Shown here: one piece after another, positions 33,182-43,313 of the stretch
How positions within the stretch are numbered: position 1 is the stretch's first letter
How the letters are laid out: every line of letters begins with the position of its first letter
Assembly: GCF_000377745.1 (NCBI RefSeq)
Contig: NZ_KB898711.1
Location: 1-64,000 of the forward strand
Reading direction: 5' to 3'
DNA: 64,000 bases
DNA from: Gilvimarinus chinensis DSM 19667
Lineage (GTDB): Bacteria; Pseudomonadota; Gammaproteobacteria; Pseudomonadales; Cellvibrionaceae
The notes under the pieces: model-generated
What the model was told of the DNA's origin: nothing
The model's input: the letters and a program-made list of their open reading frames with translations, nothing else
The model's database searches: none
Translations under genes and position numbers: made by a program

Positions 33182-34204
33182 ATGATCGAGGTAAAAACAC
33201 TGGCCCGCACGCTCGCCACAGGCTTGGCCATGGTTGCGCTAAGCGCCCCCCCCTGGGTGTACGCCCAGGCCAACCACGAGGGCTGGTATCAGGTAGAAGT
33301 GATCGTTTATTCACGCCCACTGGACACCAGCGCCGAAACCTGGCCCACCGACATTACCTTGGACTACCCCCTCAACTGGCAAGAGCTGCGCAATCCGGAA
33401 ACCGAGATAGCTCAGCGCGAAGAACGCGCCCGCGCCAAACAGCAAGAGCGCCAGAACCTACAGAACAATTATTTTGGCGATGACCGTCCCACCCCAACAC
33501 CAGAATCTGCCGAAGGCTCGCAGGAGATAACCGTTGAGCCTATAGACTTAGCCCGCGATGCTTTTTTTGAGCTACCGGCCGATGAGCGAAGCTTAAACGC
33601 CGTTGCCAAACGAGTCGCGGCTCAGCCTGGCTTTGACATTCTTTTTCACGAAGCCTGGCGCCAGTACGTTACCGCAGAAGCCTCCGCCCCTTGGATATTG
33701 ATTAATGGCGGCAAGGCGTTTGGCGAACATTTTGAACTCGAAGGCAGCATCAATGTAAATGTCTCCCGCTACCTGCACGTGTTTACCGATCTGTGGTTTA
33801 CCGAGTTTCAAATTAACGCAGGGCAAAGCCGTAACCAATGGCCCAACCTACCCGTTAACCCAGTGAAACGCTTACAGCAATGGGAAGAACAAAGTAACAA
33901 CAGTTTGGATTATTCAAACTTGATGGCGGATGCGGCGCAAACCCGCCCAGAAGATGCGTTAATGGAGTTTTTAGAGGCGCCCTACCTGCCCGCCCATATC
34001 GTGAAGCTGGAACAGCAAAGACGCATGCGCAGTAACGAGCTGCACTATGTGGATCACCCACGCCTCGGGCTACTGGTGAAAATCACACCATACAAAAGAC
34101 CAGCCAAAACCGAGCCTTTAGCGGGCAACGCCTTAGCCGTGGGCGCTTCAGAATCAACAACTTTACAACCAGTAGCTTCAGCAACAGAAAATCTACAACC
34201 CTAA
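33182..34204 (+). CDS. csiV: CsiV family protein (peptidoglycan-associated)
   Basis: A 340-residue exported protein with a signal peptide (about 1-30, ending VYAQA). The mature start GWYQVEVIVYSRP is the conserved opening of the CsiV family, whose Vibrio member binds peptidoglycan and is needed for growth under D-amino acid stress. The later parts LHVFTDLWF and RMRSNELHYVDHPRLGLLVKI are also typical. The middle (about 75-120) is a charged, low-complexity linker. It is downstream of mfd, the position also seen in pseudomonads, and ends in a bidirectional terminator. Confidence 0.85.
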   Translation: MIEVKTLARTLATGLAMVALSAPPWVYAQANHEGWYQVEVIVYSRPLDTSAETWPTDITLDYPLNWQELRNPETEIAQREERARAKQQERQNLQNNYFGDDRPTPTPESAEGSQEITVEPIDLARDAFFELPADERSLNAVAKRVAAQPGFDILFHEAWRQYVTAEASAPWILINGGKAFGEHFELEGSINVNVSRYLHVFTDLWFTEFQINAGQSRNQWPNLPVNPVKRLQQWEEQSNNSLDYSNLMADAAQTRPEDALMEFLEAPYLPAHIVKLEQQRRMRSNELHYVDHPRLGLLVKITPYKRPAKTEPLAGNALAVGASESTTLQPVASATENLQP

Positions 34205-34231
34205 GGTTATCAACTGAGATTACGGACAAGA

Positions 34232-34263
34232 AAAAGCCGGGTGTGATTCAGCACCCGGCTTTT
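34232..34263. terminator. bidirectional terminator between csiV and the cold-shock gene
   Basis: AAAAGCCGGGTG and CACCCGGCTTTT form a perfect 12-bp stem with an 8-nt loop. T-runs on either strand allow termination of both csiV (plus) and the cold-shock gene (minus). Confidence 0.9.
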
Positions 34264-34277
34264 GGCAGCAACAACAC

Positions 34278-34496
34278 TTACAGCTGTGTTACATCGTCAG
34301 CCTGTAAGCCTTTATCGCCCTGCTGCACCGAAAACTCAACACTCTGCCCCTCTGCAAGAGAGCGATAGCCCTCGCCGCGTATATTACGATAGTGCACAAA
34401 CACATCTTCACTACCCTCACCGCGGGTAATAAACCCGTAGCCACGCGCGTTGTTAAACCATTTAACCGTACCGGATAGACGATCAGACATACTCAA
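34278..34496 (-). CDS. cold-shock domain protein (CspA/CspD family)
   Basis: A 72-residue single-domain nucleic-acid-binding protein. The RNP1-like [14 protein letters not shown] and RNP2-like VFVHYRNI motifs are both present, so it should bind single-stranded RNA or DNA. The variant VHYRNI, in place of VHFSAI, is seen in CspD-like proteins. It stands alone between two terminator-bounded units. Family assignment is firm; whether it is cold-induced cannot be seen. Confidence 0.93.
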   Translation of the reverse strand: MSMSDRLSGTVKWFNNARGYGFITRGEGSEDVFVHYRNIRGEGYRSLAEGQSVEFSVQQGDKGLQADDVTQL

Positions 34497-34657
34497 ACCT
34501 CATTATTTTTATGTACAGCGACTCCTGTCGGAGAGCGGCCCCCACAGCCGCAGAACGAATTTGTACTGTATTGAGCGCTAATTGTCCACTTTGGACGAGG
34601 TTTTACCCAATTCATTGCGTAGAAAGCGGAAAACTCGCACATTTATGCGGCTTATTT

Positions 34658-35173
34658 TTACAGCGTAAAAATTCCCGGCGCATTGCGATCGAGTTCATTA
34701 TTGTCCATACCGAAACCGTAAACGTAACGGTCTGGCACCGTTAAGCCGACATAGTCAGCCTCGACTACGGCCGGTTTGGTTAGCTGTTTGTGCACCAGCA
34801 CCGCTGTACTCACACTGCTGGCCTGCTGATCCAAGCAATAGTTAACCACCTCACGCAGGGTGACCCCCTGATCCAGAATATCGTCCACAATCAACAGGGT
34901 TCTTCCGGCCAATTCGCTGTGTGGCTTGGCCAACCAGCGCAGCTCATCGCCTGCACTGTTATCGCGATAACGACTGGCGTGGAGGTAATCCACCTCTAAA
35001 GGCACCTTGAGCTTTGGCAACAAAGCGCCCGCCGTGACAAGTGCCCCTTTTAACAGTACCAGCACCAAAAGCGGCGATGATGCACCCGCATAATCGGCGT
35101 TAATCTTTGCGGCCATTGTTTCCAGGGCAGCATCCACTTGCGCCAAACTGTATAAACACTCGGGCTGACTCAT
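34658..35173 (-). CDS. hpt: hypoxanthine-guanine phosphoribosyltransferase
   Basis: This enzyme salvages purine bases with PRPP. The 171-residue protein has the PRPP-binding motif TLLIVDDILDQGVTL (about 97-111) and further family parts LVLLKGALVTAGALL, VDYLHASRYRDN and YGFGMDNNELDRN. The ATG at 35171-35173 overlaps the preceding channel gene by 4 bp (ATGA); a longer in-frame frame upstream overlaps that gene and is disregarded. Specificity for hypoxanthine or guanine over xanthine is inferred from similarity. Confidence 0.88.
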   Translation of the reverse strand: MSQPECLYSLAQVDAALETMAAKINADYAGASSPLLVLVLLKGALVTAGALLPKLKVPLEVDYLHASRYRDNSAGDELRWLAKPHSELAGRTLLIVDDILDQGVTLREVVNYCLDQQASSVSTAVLVHKQLTKPAVVEADYVGLTVPDRYVYGFGMDNNELDRNAPGIFTL

Positions 35174-36273
35174 TGCCCCTCCGGTGCTTCTGTATCTAGC
35201 TGTGGCAGCTGCTGTGAACCAGCCAAATGTAACGTGCGTGTCGGAAACGCACACTCCGCCCCATGCCGCTCAATAATCTGGATAATCTGCAGCAGTACAT
35301 CTTGCTTCACTTGATGAAAGTGCACCCAGTTAATGGTTTTGGTGAAGGTGTACACAAAGAAATTCAAGGAAGAGTTAGCAAACTCATTAAAATTGACGAT
35401 TAACGTCTGGTCAGTGTCAATTTCCTCGTGACTCTCAAGCATAGTACGCACATCATCGACAATAGCAGGCAGCTTACTGACATCCTCGTATCGCACACCA
35501 ATTGTTTCGTAGATGCGCCGGTTTAACATACGCGACGGGTTTTCTACCGAGATGTGCGTAAAGGTTTGGTTAGGTACGTATAAAGGGCGTTTATCAAATG
35601 TGCGAATGCGGGTTAAGCGTAAGCCAATTTCCTCTACGGTGCCCTCAATGTTCTGGTCTGGAGAGCGGACCCAATCACCCACCTTAAAAGGCCTGTCAAG
35701 GTAAATCATCAAGCTGCCAAAAAAGTTAGCGAGCAGGTCTTTTGCGGCAAAACCCACCGCAATACCGCCGATACCACCAAACGCCAACACCCCGGAAATG
35801 CTGTACCCCAACGTTTGCAACAAAACCAAAGCCGCGGTAATCACAATGGAAATTCGTAACAGCTTGCCGACCGCCATAACCGTGGTGGGATCAGCAGGCT
35901 TACCATCGTCCGGGGCGAGAAAGTTCTGCTCGCCATATTTAACCAGGCGCACCAAAAACCAGGTAAGCAGAACCACAATACCGATACGCAGTACTAAATC
36001 AGCGTATTGTAAAAGCGAATCCTCGGTAACGTCGTGAGCCAACTCAGCAGCCCAGGACAAGCCCACGAGCCATATCAGCCAGCGCAGCGGAGCAATGGCC
36101 GCCTCTACTAGCGTATCATCCCAACGGGTACGGGTTTTGTGGGCGTGTTTCAGTAAGCCTTTGAGTATTCCGCGAACAAACGTCGCCAAAATCAAGGTGG
36201 CGAGTACCACCATAAAAACCTGCAACAGCCATAAACTCTCACTTCTCGACAAACCCGAAATCCAATTTTCCAT
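35170..36273 (-). CDS. MscS-family mechanosensitive ion channel
   Basis: A 367-residue inner-membrane channel thought to open under membrane tension. Helices lie at about 14-35, 62-80, 90-112 and 135-155. The pore-lining helix with glycine and alanine packing, GVLAFGGIGGIAVGFAAKDL, is at about 159-178, followed by the conserved ANFFGSLMIYLDRPFKVGDW and the cytoplasmic beta domain (VEEIGLRLTRIRTFDKRPLY). It is larger than E. coli MscS and resembles the YnaI/YbdG-like group. It is translationally coupled to hpt. Confidence 0.92.
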   Translation of the reverse strand: MENWISGLSRSESLWLLQVFMVVLATLILATFVRGILKGLLKHAHKTRTRWDDTLVEAAIAPLRWLIWLVGLSWAAELAHDVTEDSLLQYADLVLRIGIVVLLTWFLVRLVKYGEQNFLAPDDGKPADPTTVMAVGKLLRISIVITAALVLLQTLGYSISGVLAFGGIGGIAVGFAAKDLLANFFGSLMIYLDRPFKVGDWVRSPDQNIEGTVEEIGLRLTRIRTFDKRPLYVPNQTFTHISVENPSRMLNRRIYETIGVRYEDVSKLPAIVDDVRTMLESHEEIDTDQTLIVNFNEFANSSLNFFVYTFTKTINWVHFHQVKQDVLLQIIQIIERHGAECAFPTRTLHLAGSQQLPQLDTEAPEGQ

Positions 36274-36453
36274 AACTCAATAAACCCTTCTAGCTACTTA
36301 ATCTGGCTATCACGCGAACACTGAAGACTATTCTATTCACATAAACCCCATTGCCCACACAACCTCCTGAAGGCTGGTCAACACGCAGAGGTGAGTATAC
36401 ATGGGGACCTTTAAATTGTGCGCAATAAGAAAACGGTTGCGCACAGCAAACAA

Positions 36454-36469
36454 CTGTATATAATCACAG
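36454..36469. promoter_or_regulatory. LexA-binding SOS box 1
   Basis: CTGTATATAATCACAG fits the CTG-N10-CAG SOS operator with an AT-rich centre and lies 48 bp upstream of the lexA start. It probably overlaps the promoter, giving autoregulation. Confidence 0.92.
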
Positions 36470-36472
36470 ACA

Positions 36473-36488
36473 CTGTATAACCAAACAG
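36473..36488. promoter_or_regulatory. LexA-binding SOS box 2
   Basis: CTGTATAACCAAACAG is a second CTG-N10-CAG site 3 bp after the first, the tandem arrangement found before lexA in many gammaproteobacteria. Confidence 0.9.
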
Positions 36489-36516
36489 TAATCCAGACAG
36501 GACACAGGGAATCGCT

Positions 36517-37119
36517 ATGCAAAACCTAACCAACCGGCAGCAGCAAGTACTCGAACTGATTAAAAGCTACGCCGATGAGACAGGTTATCCCCCAACCCGG
36601 GCCGAAATAGCCCGTATGCTGGGCTACAAATCCGCCAACGCCGCCGAAGAGCACATCAAAGCACTGGCTCGTAAAGGTGCGATTGAATTAATACCGGGCG
36701 CCTCTCGAGGCATTCGCCTGCCTGAAGCGCAAACCGGCCTGCCGATTGTCGGCCGTGTCGCAGCGGGCAACCCCATCCTTGCCCAAGAGCACATAGACGA
36801 TTACTGCAATATTCCCGCGAACTTTTTCCACCCACAGGCGCACTTTTTTCTCAGCGTTAAGGGTATGAGCATGAAAGACGCGGGAATTCTGGATGGCGAC
36901 CTGTTGGCCGTGCACAGAACCGATCAAGTACACAACGGCCAAATTGTAGTCGCCCGAATTGACGACGAAGTCACCGTTAAGCGCTTTAAGCGAGAGGGCA
37001 ACCGCGCCCAGGTAGAGCTGCTGCCCGAAAACCCCGACTTCGACGTAATTCACGTGGATTTACGGGATCAAAGTTTTGCGATTGAAGGGCTAAGTGTAGG
37101 AGTAATACGCCGTGACTAA
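36517..37119 (+). CDS. lexA: SOS regulator LexA
   Basis: LexA represses DNA-damage genes and cleaves itself when RecA is activated. The 200-residue protein has a winged helix-turn-helix at about 1-67 ([20 protein letters not shown]), the cleavage site A83-G84 (GRVAAGNP), catalytic S118 ([11 protein letters not shown]) and K155 (EVTVKRF). These are aligned one residue off E. coli numbering. Two SOS boxes precede it. sulA follows with an 8-bp overlap. Confidence 0.98.
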   Translation: MQNLTNRQQQVLELIKSYADETGYPPTRAEIARMLGYKSANAAEEHIKALARKGAIELIPGASRGIRLPEAQTGLPIVGRVAAGNPILAQEHIDDYCNIPANFFHPQAHFFLSVKGMSMKDAGILDGDLLAVHRTDQVHNGQIVVARIDDEVTVKRFKREGNRAQVELLPENPDFDVIHVDLRDQSFAIEGLSVGVIRRD

Positions 37120-37507
37120 TTTCAATACCGCGCAACCCATCGCCCAACCCGCCAGCGGTTTAACCGAACTGGTTCTGACTCAAGGTACCAGCCAATCCTG
37201 GCAAATGGTTCTGCCCATGATTGCGCACCTAAGCCGCCAGTGCGGTCAGCGCTGGCTAACCTGGGTAACACGCGAGCCCGTGCCAGCCCAGCTTCTGGCC
37301 AACTTTAACGTCGACACCTCGCGCCTGCGCCTGGTGCACTGTAAAAATGACGAACAACAGCTGTGGGTCAGCTGGGACGCACTGGCGCTGGGTAATAGCC
37401 ACACGGTTATCGCCAGCCCAGGCAAACTGAATAAGCGGGAATTTGAACAACTGGAAAGAGCCGCGCAACTGGGGCAGTGCCAGGGATTACTGATTCGCGA
37501 GCGCTAA
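37112..37507 (+). CDS. sulA: SOS cell-division inhibitor SulA
   Basis: SulA blocks FtsZ polymerisation after DNA damage. The 131-residue protein contains the family blocks [20 protein letters not shown] and [16 protein letters not shown]. The start is GTG at 37112, overlapping lexA by 8 bp, so it is co-expressed from the lexA operators. The lexA-sulA operon is typical of pseudomonads and relatives, unlike E. coli, where sulA stands alone. Confidence 0.92.
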   Translation: MTNFNTAQPIAQPASGLTELVLTQGTSQSWQMVLPMIAHLSRQCGQRWLTWVTREPVPAQLLANFNVDTSRLRLVHCKNDEQQLWVSWDALALGNSHTVIASPGKLNKREFEQLERAAQLGQCQGLLIRER

Positions 37508-37611
37508 TTTAAGGCTTTTAGCTCTGCCCTTTTTTAATCTCTTTACCCCTTTTGCTTTCGGGGCTCTCAGATTTAGGAGGAAGGCACGCCCAGTGGCGCT
37601 GTAGTATTGAA

Positions 37612-37875
37612 TTAATGCAGAGTACGCTTGTTGTATACACTTAGTTCGTCGTCTTCAGCCATTGGCTCTTCTGGCTCGGCATCAGCGAGGTCGCCCGCCG
37701 CTTCCATGCCCGCCTCTATCATGGCCTTGGCGATATCAAACTTACCTTCACGCATAAATGACAGGGATTCGGTAGAGAATTTTATGCACAGCAAGGGTTC
37801 GCCCTCTTCATCGGCGCGCTGCAGTACCACGTCGCCATTGGCTAACTCTACAATTTCATACAGGGATGCTGACAT
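37612..37875 (-). CDS. small conserved protein next to topA
   Basis: An 87-residue acidic cytoplasmic protein starting MSASLYEIVELANGDVVLQR. The core is a small beta domain followed by the helix FDIAKAMIEAGMEAA and a disordered acidic tail (EPEEPMAEDDE). Similar genes occur between sulA and topA in Pseudomonas, with unknown function. The ATG at 37873-37875 is chosen; an upstream in-frame extension of 40 codons is unlike homologues. Confidence 0.75.
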   Translation of the reverse strand: MSASLYEIVELANGDVVLQRADEEGEPLLCIKFSTESLSFMREGKFDIAKAMIEAGMEAAGDLADAEPEEPMAEDDELSVYNKRTLH

Positions 37876-38012
37876 ACTATCTCCGCCCGCCGTCAATCCG
37901 GGTGTGTAATCCAAACTAAAGCAGTCCAGTTTAACAGTATTCGGCGGCACAATAAATGTGCAATTATCCCGCGGCGCCTGAAACGCCGGGGGCAAGTGCG
38001 CATATCAAGAGC

Positions 38013-38501
38013 TTAGCACTCCAGAGAGCTTTCACGATGGCGCGCAACCAAACCTTGAAACTCACGGCAGATCTTAGCGAGAGATTCGGGGGTTAACTCA
38101 AAAAGCTCAGGCTCATCTACATTGGTCAGAGGAATAACCCCTGCATCTGGCTCCCGCTCAGGCAGCGCCCACACAGCCGCATAATGGCCTTTGAGCTCGC
38201 ACAACCAGCTATTCGGGGAAGAGGAAAGGTTTTCCAGCTCCAATACCTCAGCAGACGTTTTACCCTGCTGCGCCAAAGCCTGACTGAGCGAAATCTCATC
38301 CGTAAGGAGCCCTAGATTTTTGATCCCATAGGTTGCGCCCAGCTCTCTCACGTAGTGCTGATATCCACACACCAAGTGAAACAAACAGGCGTCCACCAAG
38401 GCTTTGTGATGCACCGCCGTGCGACTGCTTTCAATGTCCGGCAATAGCGCCTTGCAGCATGCCAAGCGCTGATTTACCAGAGAAACCAAAGACACTGCCA
38501 T
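38013..38501 (-). CDS. DUF6586-type conserved protein
   Basis: A 162-residue cytoplasmic protein, mostly helical, with LVNQRLACCKALL near the start and ACLFHLVCGYQHYVRELGA at about 51-69. It resembles the small conserved gene found next to topA in Pseudomonas (DUF6586 family), function unknown. It lies 11 bp downstream of topA in the same orientation and is probably co-transcribed. Confidence 0.72.
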   Translation of the reverse strand: MAVSLVSLVNQRLACCKALLPDIESSRTAVHHKALVDACLFHLVCGYQHYVRELGATYGIKNLGLLTDEISLSQALAQQGKTSAEVLELENLSSSPNSWLCELKGHYAAVWALPEREPDAGVIPLTNVDEPELFELTPESLAKICREFQGLVARHRESSLEC

Positions 38502-38512
38502 GACTCGCCTTC

Positions 38513-41137
38513 TTATTTATTCGGCATCCACTTGCCGCCTGTGTAGAACGCTTTCCAACCCGTCGCTTTGCCGTCCACTTCCGATTGAACGTACTGCTCT
38601 TTGGTCTTGCGGCTGAAACGAACCACCGTTGGCACACCATCCGGGTCTTCCGTTGGAGCAGAAAACAAAAAGGTGTACTTAGGATCTATTTCTTTTTTAT
38701 GCGGCAGCAGCTCGCTCACTAAGGGCGCGCGGGTTTCGCGGTTCTTGGGAAAGCCGCTGGCGGCCAAGAACAACCCCGAGGCACCGTCGCGTAACACATA
38801 GGTGTCATCGACTTTTTGACACTGTAGCTCAGGCATTGGCACAGGATCCATTTTTGGCGGCGCCGCTTCACCATTTTTTAACAACTTACGGGTGTTTTTA
38901 CATTCTTCATTGGTGCAACCGAAGTATTTTCCGAAACGGCCAGTCTTTAGCTGCATTTCACTGCCGCACTTATCGCACTCAAGAGTCGGACCTTCATAAC
39001 CTTTCAGTTTAAAGGTGCCCTGCTCCACTTCATAACCCGGGCAGTCCGGGTTGTTACCGCAAATATGCAACTTACGTTTTTCATCTAACAGGTAGCTATC
39101 CATGGCGCTGTTGCAAAGCGCGCAGCGCCGCTTAGAGCGCAACTGTCGAGACTCCGCCTCTTCATCCGCCTCTACATCAATAGCTTCTTCGCCCGACACC
39201 AAATTCATGGTGTGTTTACAACGTTCTTTTGGGGGCAACCCGTAACCAGAGCAGCCTAAAAACACCCCGGTAGAGCCAGTACGAATTTGCATTGAACGAC
39301 CACACTTAGCGCATTCAATATCCGTATCGGTCGGGGAGTTTGTACGCATTCCTCCACGCTCTTTGCTCTGGGCCTGGGCCAGCTTTTTAATAAAATCCGC
39401 GTAAAACTCATCCAGCAGCTCTCGCCAATTTTTTCCGCCCTCTGCCACAACATCGAGCGATTGCTCCATGCTGGCGGTAAAGCCATAATCCATTAAATCT
39501 TCAAAACTTTCGTTCAACCGCTCGGTAACAATATCGCCCATTTTTTCGGCGTAAAAACGTCGATTTTCTACGCGTACATAACCCCGATCCTGAATCGTGG
39601 AAATAATGGACGCATACGTTGAAGGGCGGCCAATACCTCTTTTTTCAAGCTCTTTAACCAGACTCGCTTCACTGTATCGGGCCGGCGGCTTGGTAAAGTG
39701 CTGGGAGGGATCAAGCTTTTGAAAGGGTAATGCATCGCCCACCGCAACCTCGGGCAATACCACGTCCTCGTCTTTCTTGCTGATAGGTGGCATCACCTTG
39801 GTAAAACCATCAAAACGGATAACACGACCTCGCGTGCGCAGCTCATAGTCACCCGCAGTCACGGTAATGTTGGTACTGGTGTACTGTGCCGGGCTCATTT
39901 GGCAAGCCACAAACTGCGCCCAGATCAGCGCGTACAAGCGCTCGGCATCTCGATCCATGTTTTGCAGCTGGGTGGGCATAACAGTGACGCTGGAGGGGCG
40001 AATTGCCTCGTGCGCTTCCTGCGCGCCCTCTTTGCTGGAGTAAACATTCGCAGACTCTGGCAGGTACTTTTTACCGAACTCTTCAGCGATATACTCACGA
40101 CACGATGCAACAGCCTCTTGGCTCAGATTGGTTGAATCCGTACGCATGTAGGTAATGTAGCCTGCCTCGTACAGACGTTGCGCCAGCATCATGGTCTTTT
40201 TAACACCAAAACTTAAACGGGTGCTGGCCGCCTGCTGCAAGGTCGAGGTAATAAAGGGCGCTGAAGGCTTCGACTGGGTGGGTTTATCCTCACGGGCCTT
40301 AACCGTATAGTCAGCATCTTTAAGATCCGCAACCGCCGCCATGGCGTCGGCTTCGTTGTCTGGACGGAAGTTTTCGCCGCTTTTCTTTTTAACTTCAAAG
40401 CGAATATTATCACCGCTTTTGGCAGCCAGATCGGCGAAAATATTCCAGTACTCTTCAGGAATAAACGCGCGAATCTCTCGCTCGCGCTCTACTACAAGTT
40501 TAGCGGCTACCGACTGTACACGCCCGGCCGACAGACCTCGGGCAATTTTTTCCCACAGCAGTGGCGACACCATGTAACCCACTACCCGATCGAGAAAACG
40601 GCGCGCTTGCTGTGCATTCACACGGTCCTGGTCGATCGGACCCGGCGCTTTAAACGCATTCTGAATGGCCGACTTGGTAATCTCGTTGAACACCACACGT
40701 CTAAAGCGATCATTATCACCACCAATTGCCTCGCGCAAATGCCAGGCGATGGCTTCCCCCTCGCGGTCCAAATCCGTCGCGAGATAAACCGTATCGGCAG
40801 TTTCGGCAAGCTGTTTGAGCTCACTGACAACCTTCTCTTTGCCGGGCAGGATTTCGTAGTGCGCATCCCAGCCGTGCTCGGGGTCAATCCCCATACGATT
40901 AATTAACTGTTTATGCGCTTTTTCAGCCTGGTACTTAGCCTTTTCATCGGGCGACATCTTGCGAGTTTTAGCCGCTTGTTTGGCGCGTTCTTTTGGGTCG
41001 GTTTTCTTAGCGCTGCCACTGGTGGGCAAATCGCGGATATGACCTACGCTGGACTTAACAATAAAATCTCGACCGAGGTATTTATTGATCGTTTTCGCTT
41101 TGGCTGGCGACTCTACAATTACCAGAGATTTACCCAT
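38513..41137 (-). CDS. topA: DNA topoisomerase I
   Basis: TopA relaxes negative supercoils by single-strand passage. The 874-residue protein has the Toprim domain ([35 protein letters not shown]), the active-site tyrosine in [14 protein letters not shown], and three C-terminal four-cysteine zinc ribbons ([30 protein letters not shown]) plus a basic tail. It is complete. Two small conserved genes follow it; upstream is a 344-bp divergent gap. Confidence 0.97.
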   Translation of the reverse strand: MGKSLVIVESPAKAKTINKYLGRDFIVKSSVGHIRDLPTSGSAKKTDPKERAKQAAKTRKMSPDEKAKYQAEKAHKQLINRMGIDPEHGWDAHYEILPGKEKVVSELKQLAETADTVYLATDLDREGEAIAWHLREAIGGDNDRFRRVVFNEITKSAIQNAFKAPGPIDQDRVNAQQARRFLDRVVGYMVSPLLWEKIARGLSAGRVQSVAAKLVVEREREIRAFIPEEYWNIFADLAAKSGDNIRFEVKKKSGENFRPDNEADAMAAVADLKDADYTVKAREDKPTQSKPSAPFITSTLQQAASTRLSFGVKKTMMLAQRLYEAGYITYMRTDSTNLSQEAVASCREYIAEEFGKKYLPESANVYSSKEGAQEAHEAIRPSSVTVMPTQLQNMDRDAERLYALIWAQFVACQMSPAQYTSTNITVTAGDYELRTRGRVIRFDGFTKVMPPISKKDEDVVLPEVAVGDALPFQKLDPSQHFTKPPARYSEASLVKELEKRGIGRPSTYASIISTIQDRGYVRVENRRFYAEKMGDIVTERLNESFEDLMDYGFTASMEQSLDVVAEGGKNWRELLDEFYADFIKKLAQAQSKERGGMRTNSPTDTDIECAKCGRSMQIRTGSTGVFLGCSGYGLPPKERCKHTMNLVSGEEAIDVEADEEAESRQLRSKRRCALCNSAMDSYLLDEKRKLHICGNNPDCPGYEVEQGTFKLKGYEGPTLECDKCGSEMQLKTGRFGKYFGCTNEECKNTRKLLKNGEAAPPKMDPVPMPELQCQKVDDTYVLRDGASGLFLAASGFPKNRETRAPLVSELLPHKKEIDPKYTFLFSAPTEDPDGVPTVVRFSRKTKEQYVQSEVDGKATGWKAFYTGGKWMPNK

Positions 41138-41481
41138 ACGCGCTTAATGTTCCTTTATCTCAATCAGTCAGAAGTTGCGCTTTTCGTCTAAAGCGTAGGC
41201 GCTGCCGGAATGCTAAACAACCCAAACAGTCGCTGCGAGGTGGGCATATATAAGTCCTGTGAGGGCCAGGGTCAAGCAAGGGGCCGTGAATTTTTTCTGG
41301 ATTCCCATCAAAAAATGGTATTTTATACGCCACCTTAAGAGCGCGTTTTAAACGATTGAGCAAGCCTCTTAATTAGCAACAACCTATTGATATCTATTGA
41401 TTTTTTAAGCTTAAACCGTTAGCAACATTAGGCCAACTTAATCGCCATTATGACTAGAGCACAATTTTTTAGGAAATTCGC
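41138..41481. other. divergent intergenic region upstream of topA
   Basis: About 344 bp without a gene; it must hold promoters for topA (minus) and the 41482 gene (plus). A TATAAAAT on the minus strand near 41316-41323 is a possible topA -10 region. No further structure was recognised. Confidence 0.5.
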
Positions 41482-42222
41482 ATGACCACTCTGGCCCTGG
41501 GAGCATTGATTGTGATCACGCTGGCAGCTCTGGCGGGGGTCAATATTATTAATCAACGCCAGCAACAGCTTAAACAACTGGCCCGACGACGCGAGCAACT
41601 CTCCCTCGGGCTAGAAAACCTTGAAGAAGGGCTCGAAGCCTGCCTGCAAACTGTAGAAAACACCGCCACTTGCTGTGAATTGGCCCGTGAAAAATGCGCT
41701 TTATTGAAGGCTTTACTGGATACCGAACACCCCCCATCCAATAAATTAGTTCAAGCTCGACTGGATAAAGCCGAAACCGAGCTGCAACAACTCAGTAGCG
41801 GACTTATCGAGCGCCGACTCGACCGCCTGTGTCACAGCGATACAGAGATCAAGGTCCAACAGGCTAAGCTCGCTAACGCGCTGCGTTTCATTCACAAGCG
41901 TCAAACTCGGGAGCAGCTGACGATAGATCAAGCCTTGGAGCACAGTAACCAAATTGAATGGGCGCGGTTAATGATCAGCGTCCTCTCAATGGTCGGGGCA
42001 GGCTACTTAGCAAGAGAGAATGACCAGCAAATCAGCGCTTTCAATTATTTTCGTAAAGCACAAGAACTGCTGCAAGCATCGCAACATCCAGACCCCAGAC
42101 GCTTAGCCCTTATTCGCGAATTAAGCGAATTGATGCAACAGCCTGGGATGCACCTTAGCGAAGAATATTTCCCGGAATATACACCTGAGGAAAACGCACA
42201 GAACATTGAACAGATACTTTAA
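41482..42222 (+). CDS. membrane-anchored coiled-coil protein, unknown function
   Basis: A 246-residue protein with one N-terminal membrane helix (about 3-23) and no cleavage site, then a long helical region (about 27-160) with heptad-like charge patterns (NQRQQQLKQLARRREQLSLG). A TPR-like helical stretch comes last (about 165-235, YFRKAQELLQASQHPDPRRL). It contains a short cysteine group (C58, C67, C68, C74). I do not recognise the family. Its stop overlaps that of the opposite gene by 4 bp. The AT-rich leader has AGGAAATTCGC before the ATG. Confidence 0.7.
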   Translation: MTTLALGALIVITLAALAGVNIINQRQQQLKQLARRREQLSLGLENLEEGLEACLQTVENTATCCELAREKCALLKALLDTEHPPSNKLVQARLDKAETELQQLSSGLIERRLDRLCHSDTEIKVQQAKLANALRFIHKRQTREQLTIDQALEHSNQIEWARLMISVLSMVGAGYLARENDQQISAFNYFRKAQELLQASQHPDPRRLALIRELSELMQQPGMHLSEEYFPEYTPEENAQNIEQIL

Positions 42223-42713
42223 CTGCGGATTATTCGTGCTTGCTCCACCTCAGCCAAGGCCACAAGAAAATTACGGACACCCTCTACGTCAGCAGGCTCG
42301 TGGCTTTCATGCCACAACACTGCCAACTCTCCTGTAGCGCTGGTGATCGCCACGATACGAGCTGATAAATCGGGTAACCGTGCATTAAGGAAGGCTTCGC
42401 TAGAAGCACTTAATGCACCCTGCACGAGATGCCAGTGTTGTGCCACATGAGATTCATGTTTATACGAAGCACGGCGCAGCGCCCAGCCCTCCCCTCCCTT
42501 TATTTTAATTGTGTAAGCTGGCAACAAAGAAGGTGCATCCAAGTCTGTTGGTATTTGCGGAGGTCTTCTCACCGTAACCCCCAACCCTTGCTTAAACGCA
42601 TAAGCACGAATTGCTTCACGTCGTTTTTGGGCTGGTGAAGGTCGCATCATTGCCACAGGCCCAATGACCATCGCCGCAACTAAAATAATGATGATAATGG
42701 TGATTGAGTTCAT
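42219..42713 (-). CDS. membrane-anchored protein, unknown function
   Basis: A 164-residue protein with one N-terminal membrane segment (SITIIIIILVAAMVIGPVAM, about 3-22) and a soluble domain. Recognisable pieces are AYTIKIKGGEGWALRR and ALSASSEAFLNARLPDL, but I know no family with them. It converges on the 41482 gene and overlaps it by 4 bp. The two share a membrane-anchored layout, but no functional link is visible. Confidence 0.68.
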   Translation of the reverse strand: MNSITIIIIILVAAMVIGPVAMMRPSPAQKRREAIRAYAFKQGLGVTVRRPPQIPTDLDAPSLLPAYTIKIKGGEGWALRRASYKHESHVAQHWHLVQGALSASSEAFLNARLPDLSARIVAITSATGELAVLWHESHEPADVEGVRNFLVALAEVEQARIIRS

Positions 42714-42871
42714 ACCGAGTTATCGCTTCTATTAAGGCTAAGTTAAGTAAGGCTAAGTTTTATCGCTCTGCAGTGGCTTGCGGCATCGTCACACATCAGA
42801 TATGCAACAGGCTGGCGATTTACTCCAAAATCATCCAAACTTTTAACATCAGCCATCGAAAGGAGAACACC

Positions 42872-43312
42872 ATGAACGCCTACCAACACATTCTGGTGGG
42901 ACTGGACCTTACCGAAGAGTGCCCCCAGATCCTTCAAAAAGCCGCGGCTCTGGCGCAGGTTTGCGGTGCGAAACTCACGGTCGCTCATGTCATCGAACCG
43001 CTCACCTTCGCTTACGGTGGCGACATGCCCATCGATCTGTCCGAAGTGCAGGACCAGCTGCAAATCAAAGCCGAACAGGAATTGATTCGGCTTATCCGCA
43101 ACGCGGATTGCACCGTAGAGCAAGAGCACGTGCTGGTGGGCCAAGCGGCAACCGAACTGCACCACCTGGCCAAGCAAATCAATGCCGATTTAATCGCCGT
43201 CGGCAGTCATGGGCGCAAAGGCTTTGCACTGCTGCTGGGGTCTACCTCCAACAGCGTACTGCACGGCGCCGGCTGCGATGTACTGGCTATTCGCGTGAGC
43301 GGCGAGGGTTAA
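42872..43312 (+). CDS. universal stress protein A family
   Basis: A 146-residue cytoplasmic protein of the UspA superfamily. It begins MNAYQHILVGLDLTEECPQI. The nucleotide-binding signature G-2x-G-9x-G(S/T) appears as VGSHGRKGFALLLGSTSNSV near the C-terminus, as in ATP-binding UspFG-type members. The ATG at 42872 follows AAGGAG with good spacing and is chosen over an upstream frame. It ends 1 bp before the end of the opposite uup gene. Confidence 0.92.
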   Translation: MNAYQHILVGLDLTEECPQILQKAAALAQVCGAKLTVAHVIEPLTFAYGGDMPIDLSEVQDQLQIKAEQELIRLIRNADCTVEQEHVLVGQAATELHHLAKQINADLIAVGSHGRKGFALLLGSTSNSVLHGAGCDVLAIRVSGEG

Positions 43313-43313
43313 C

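Noticed and set aside
37508-37611. Terminator between sulA and the 37612 gene
   Set aside because: CCCC/GGGG pair with a 10-nt loop has no U-tract on either strand.
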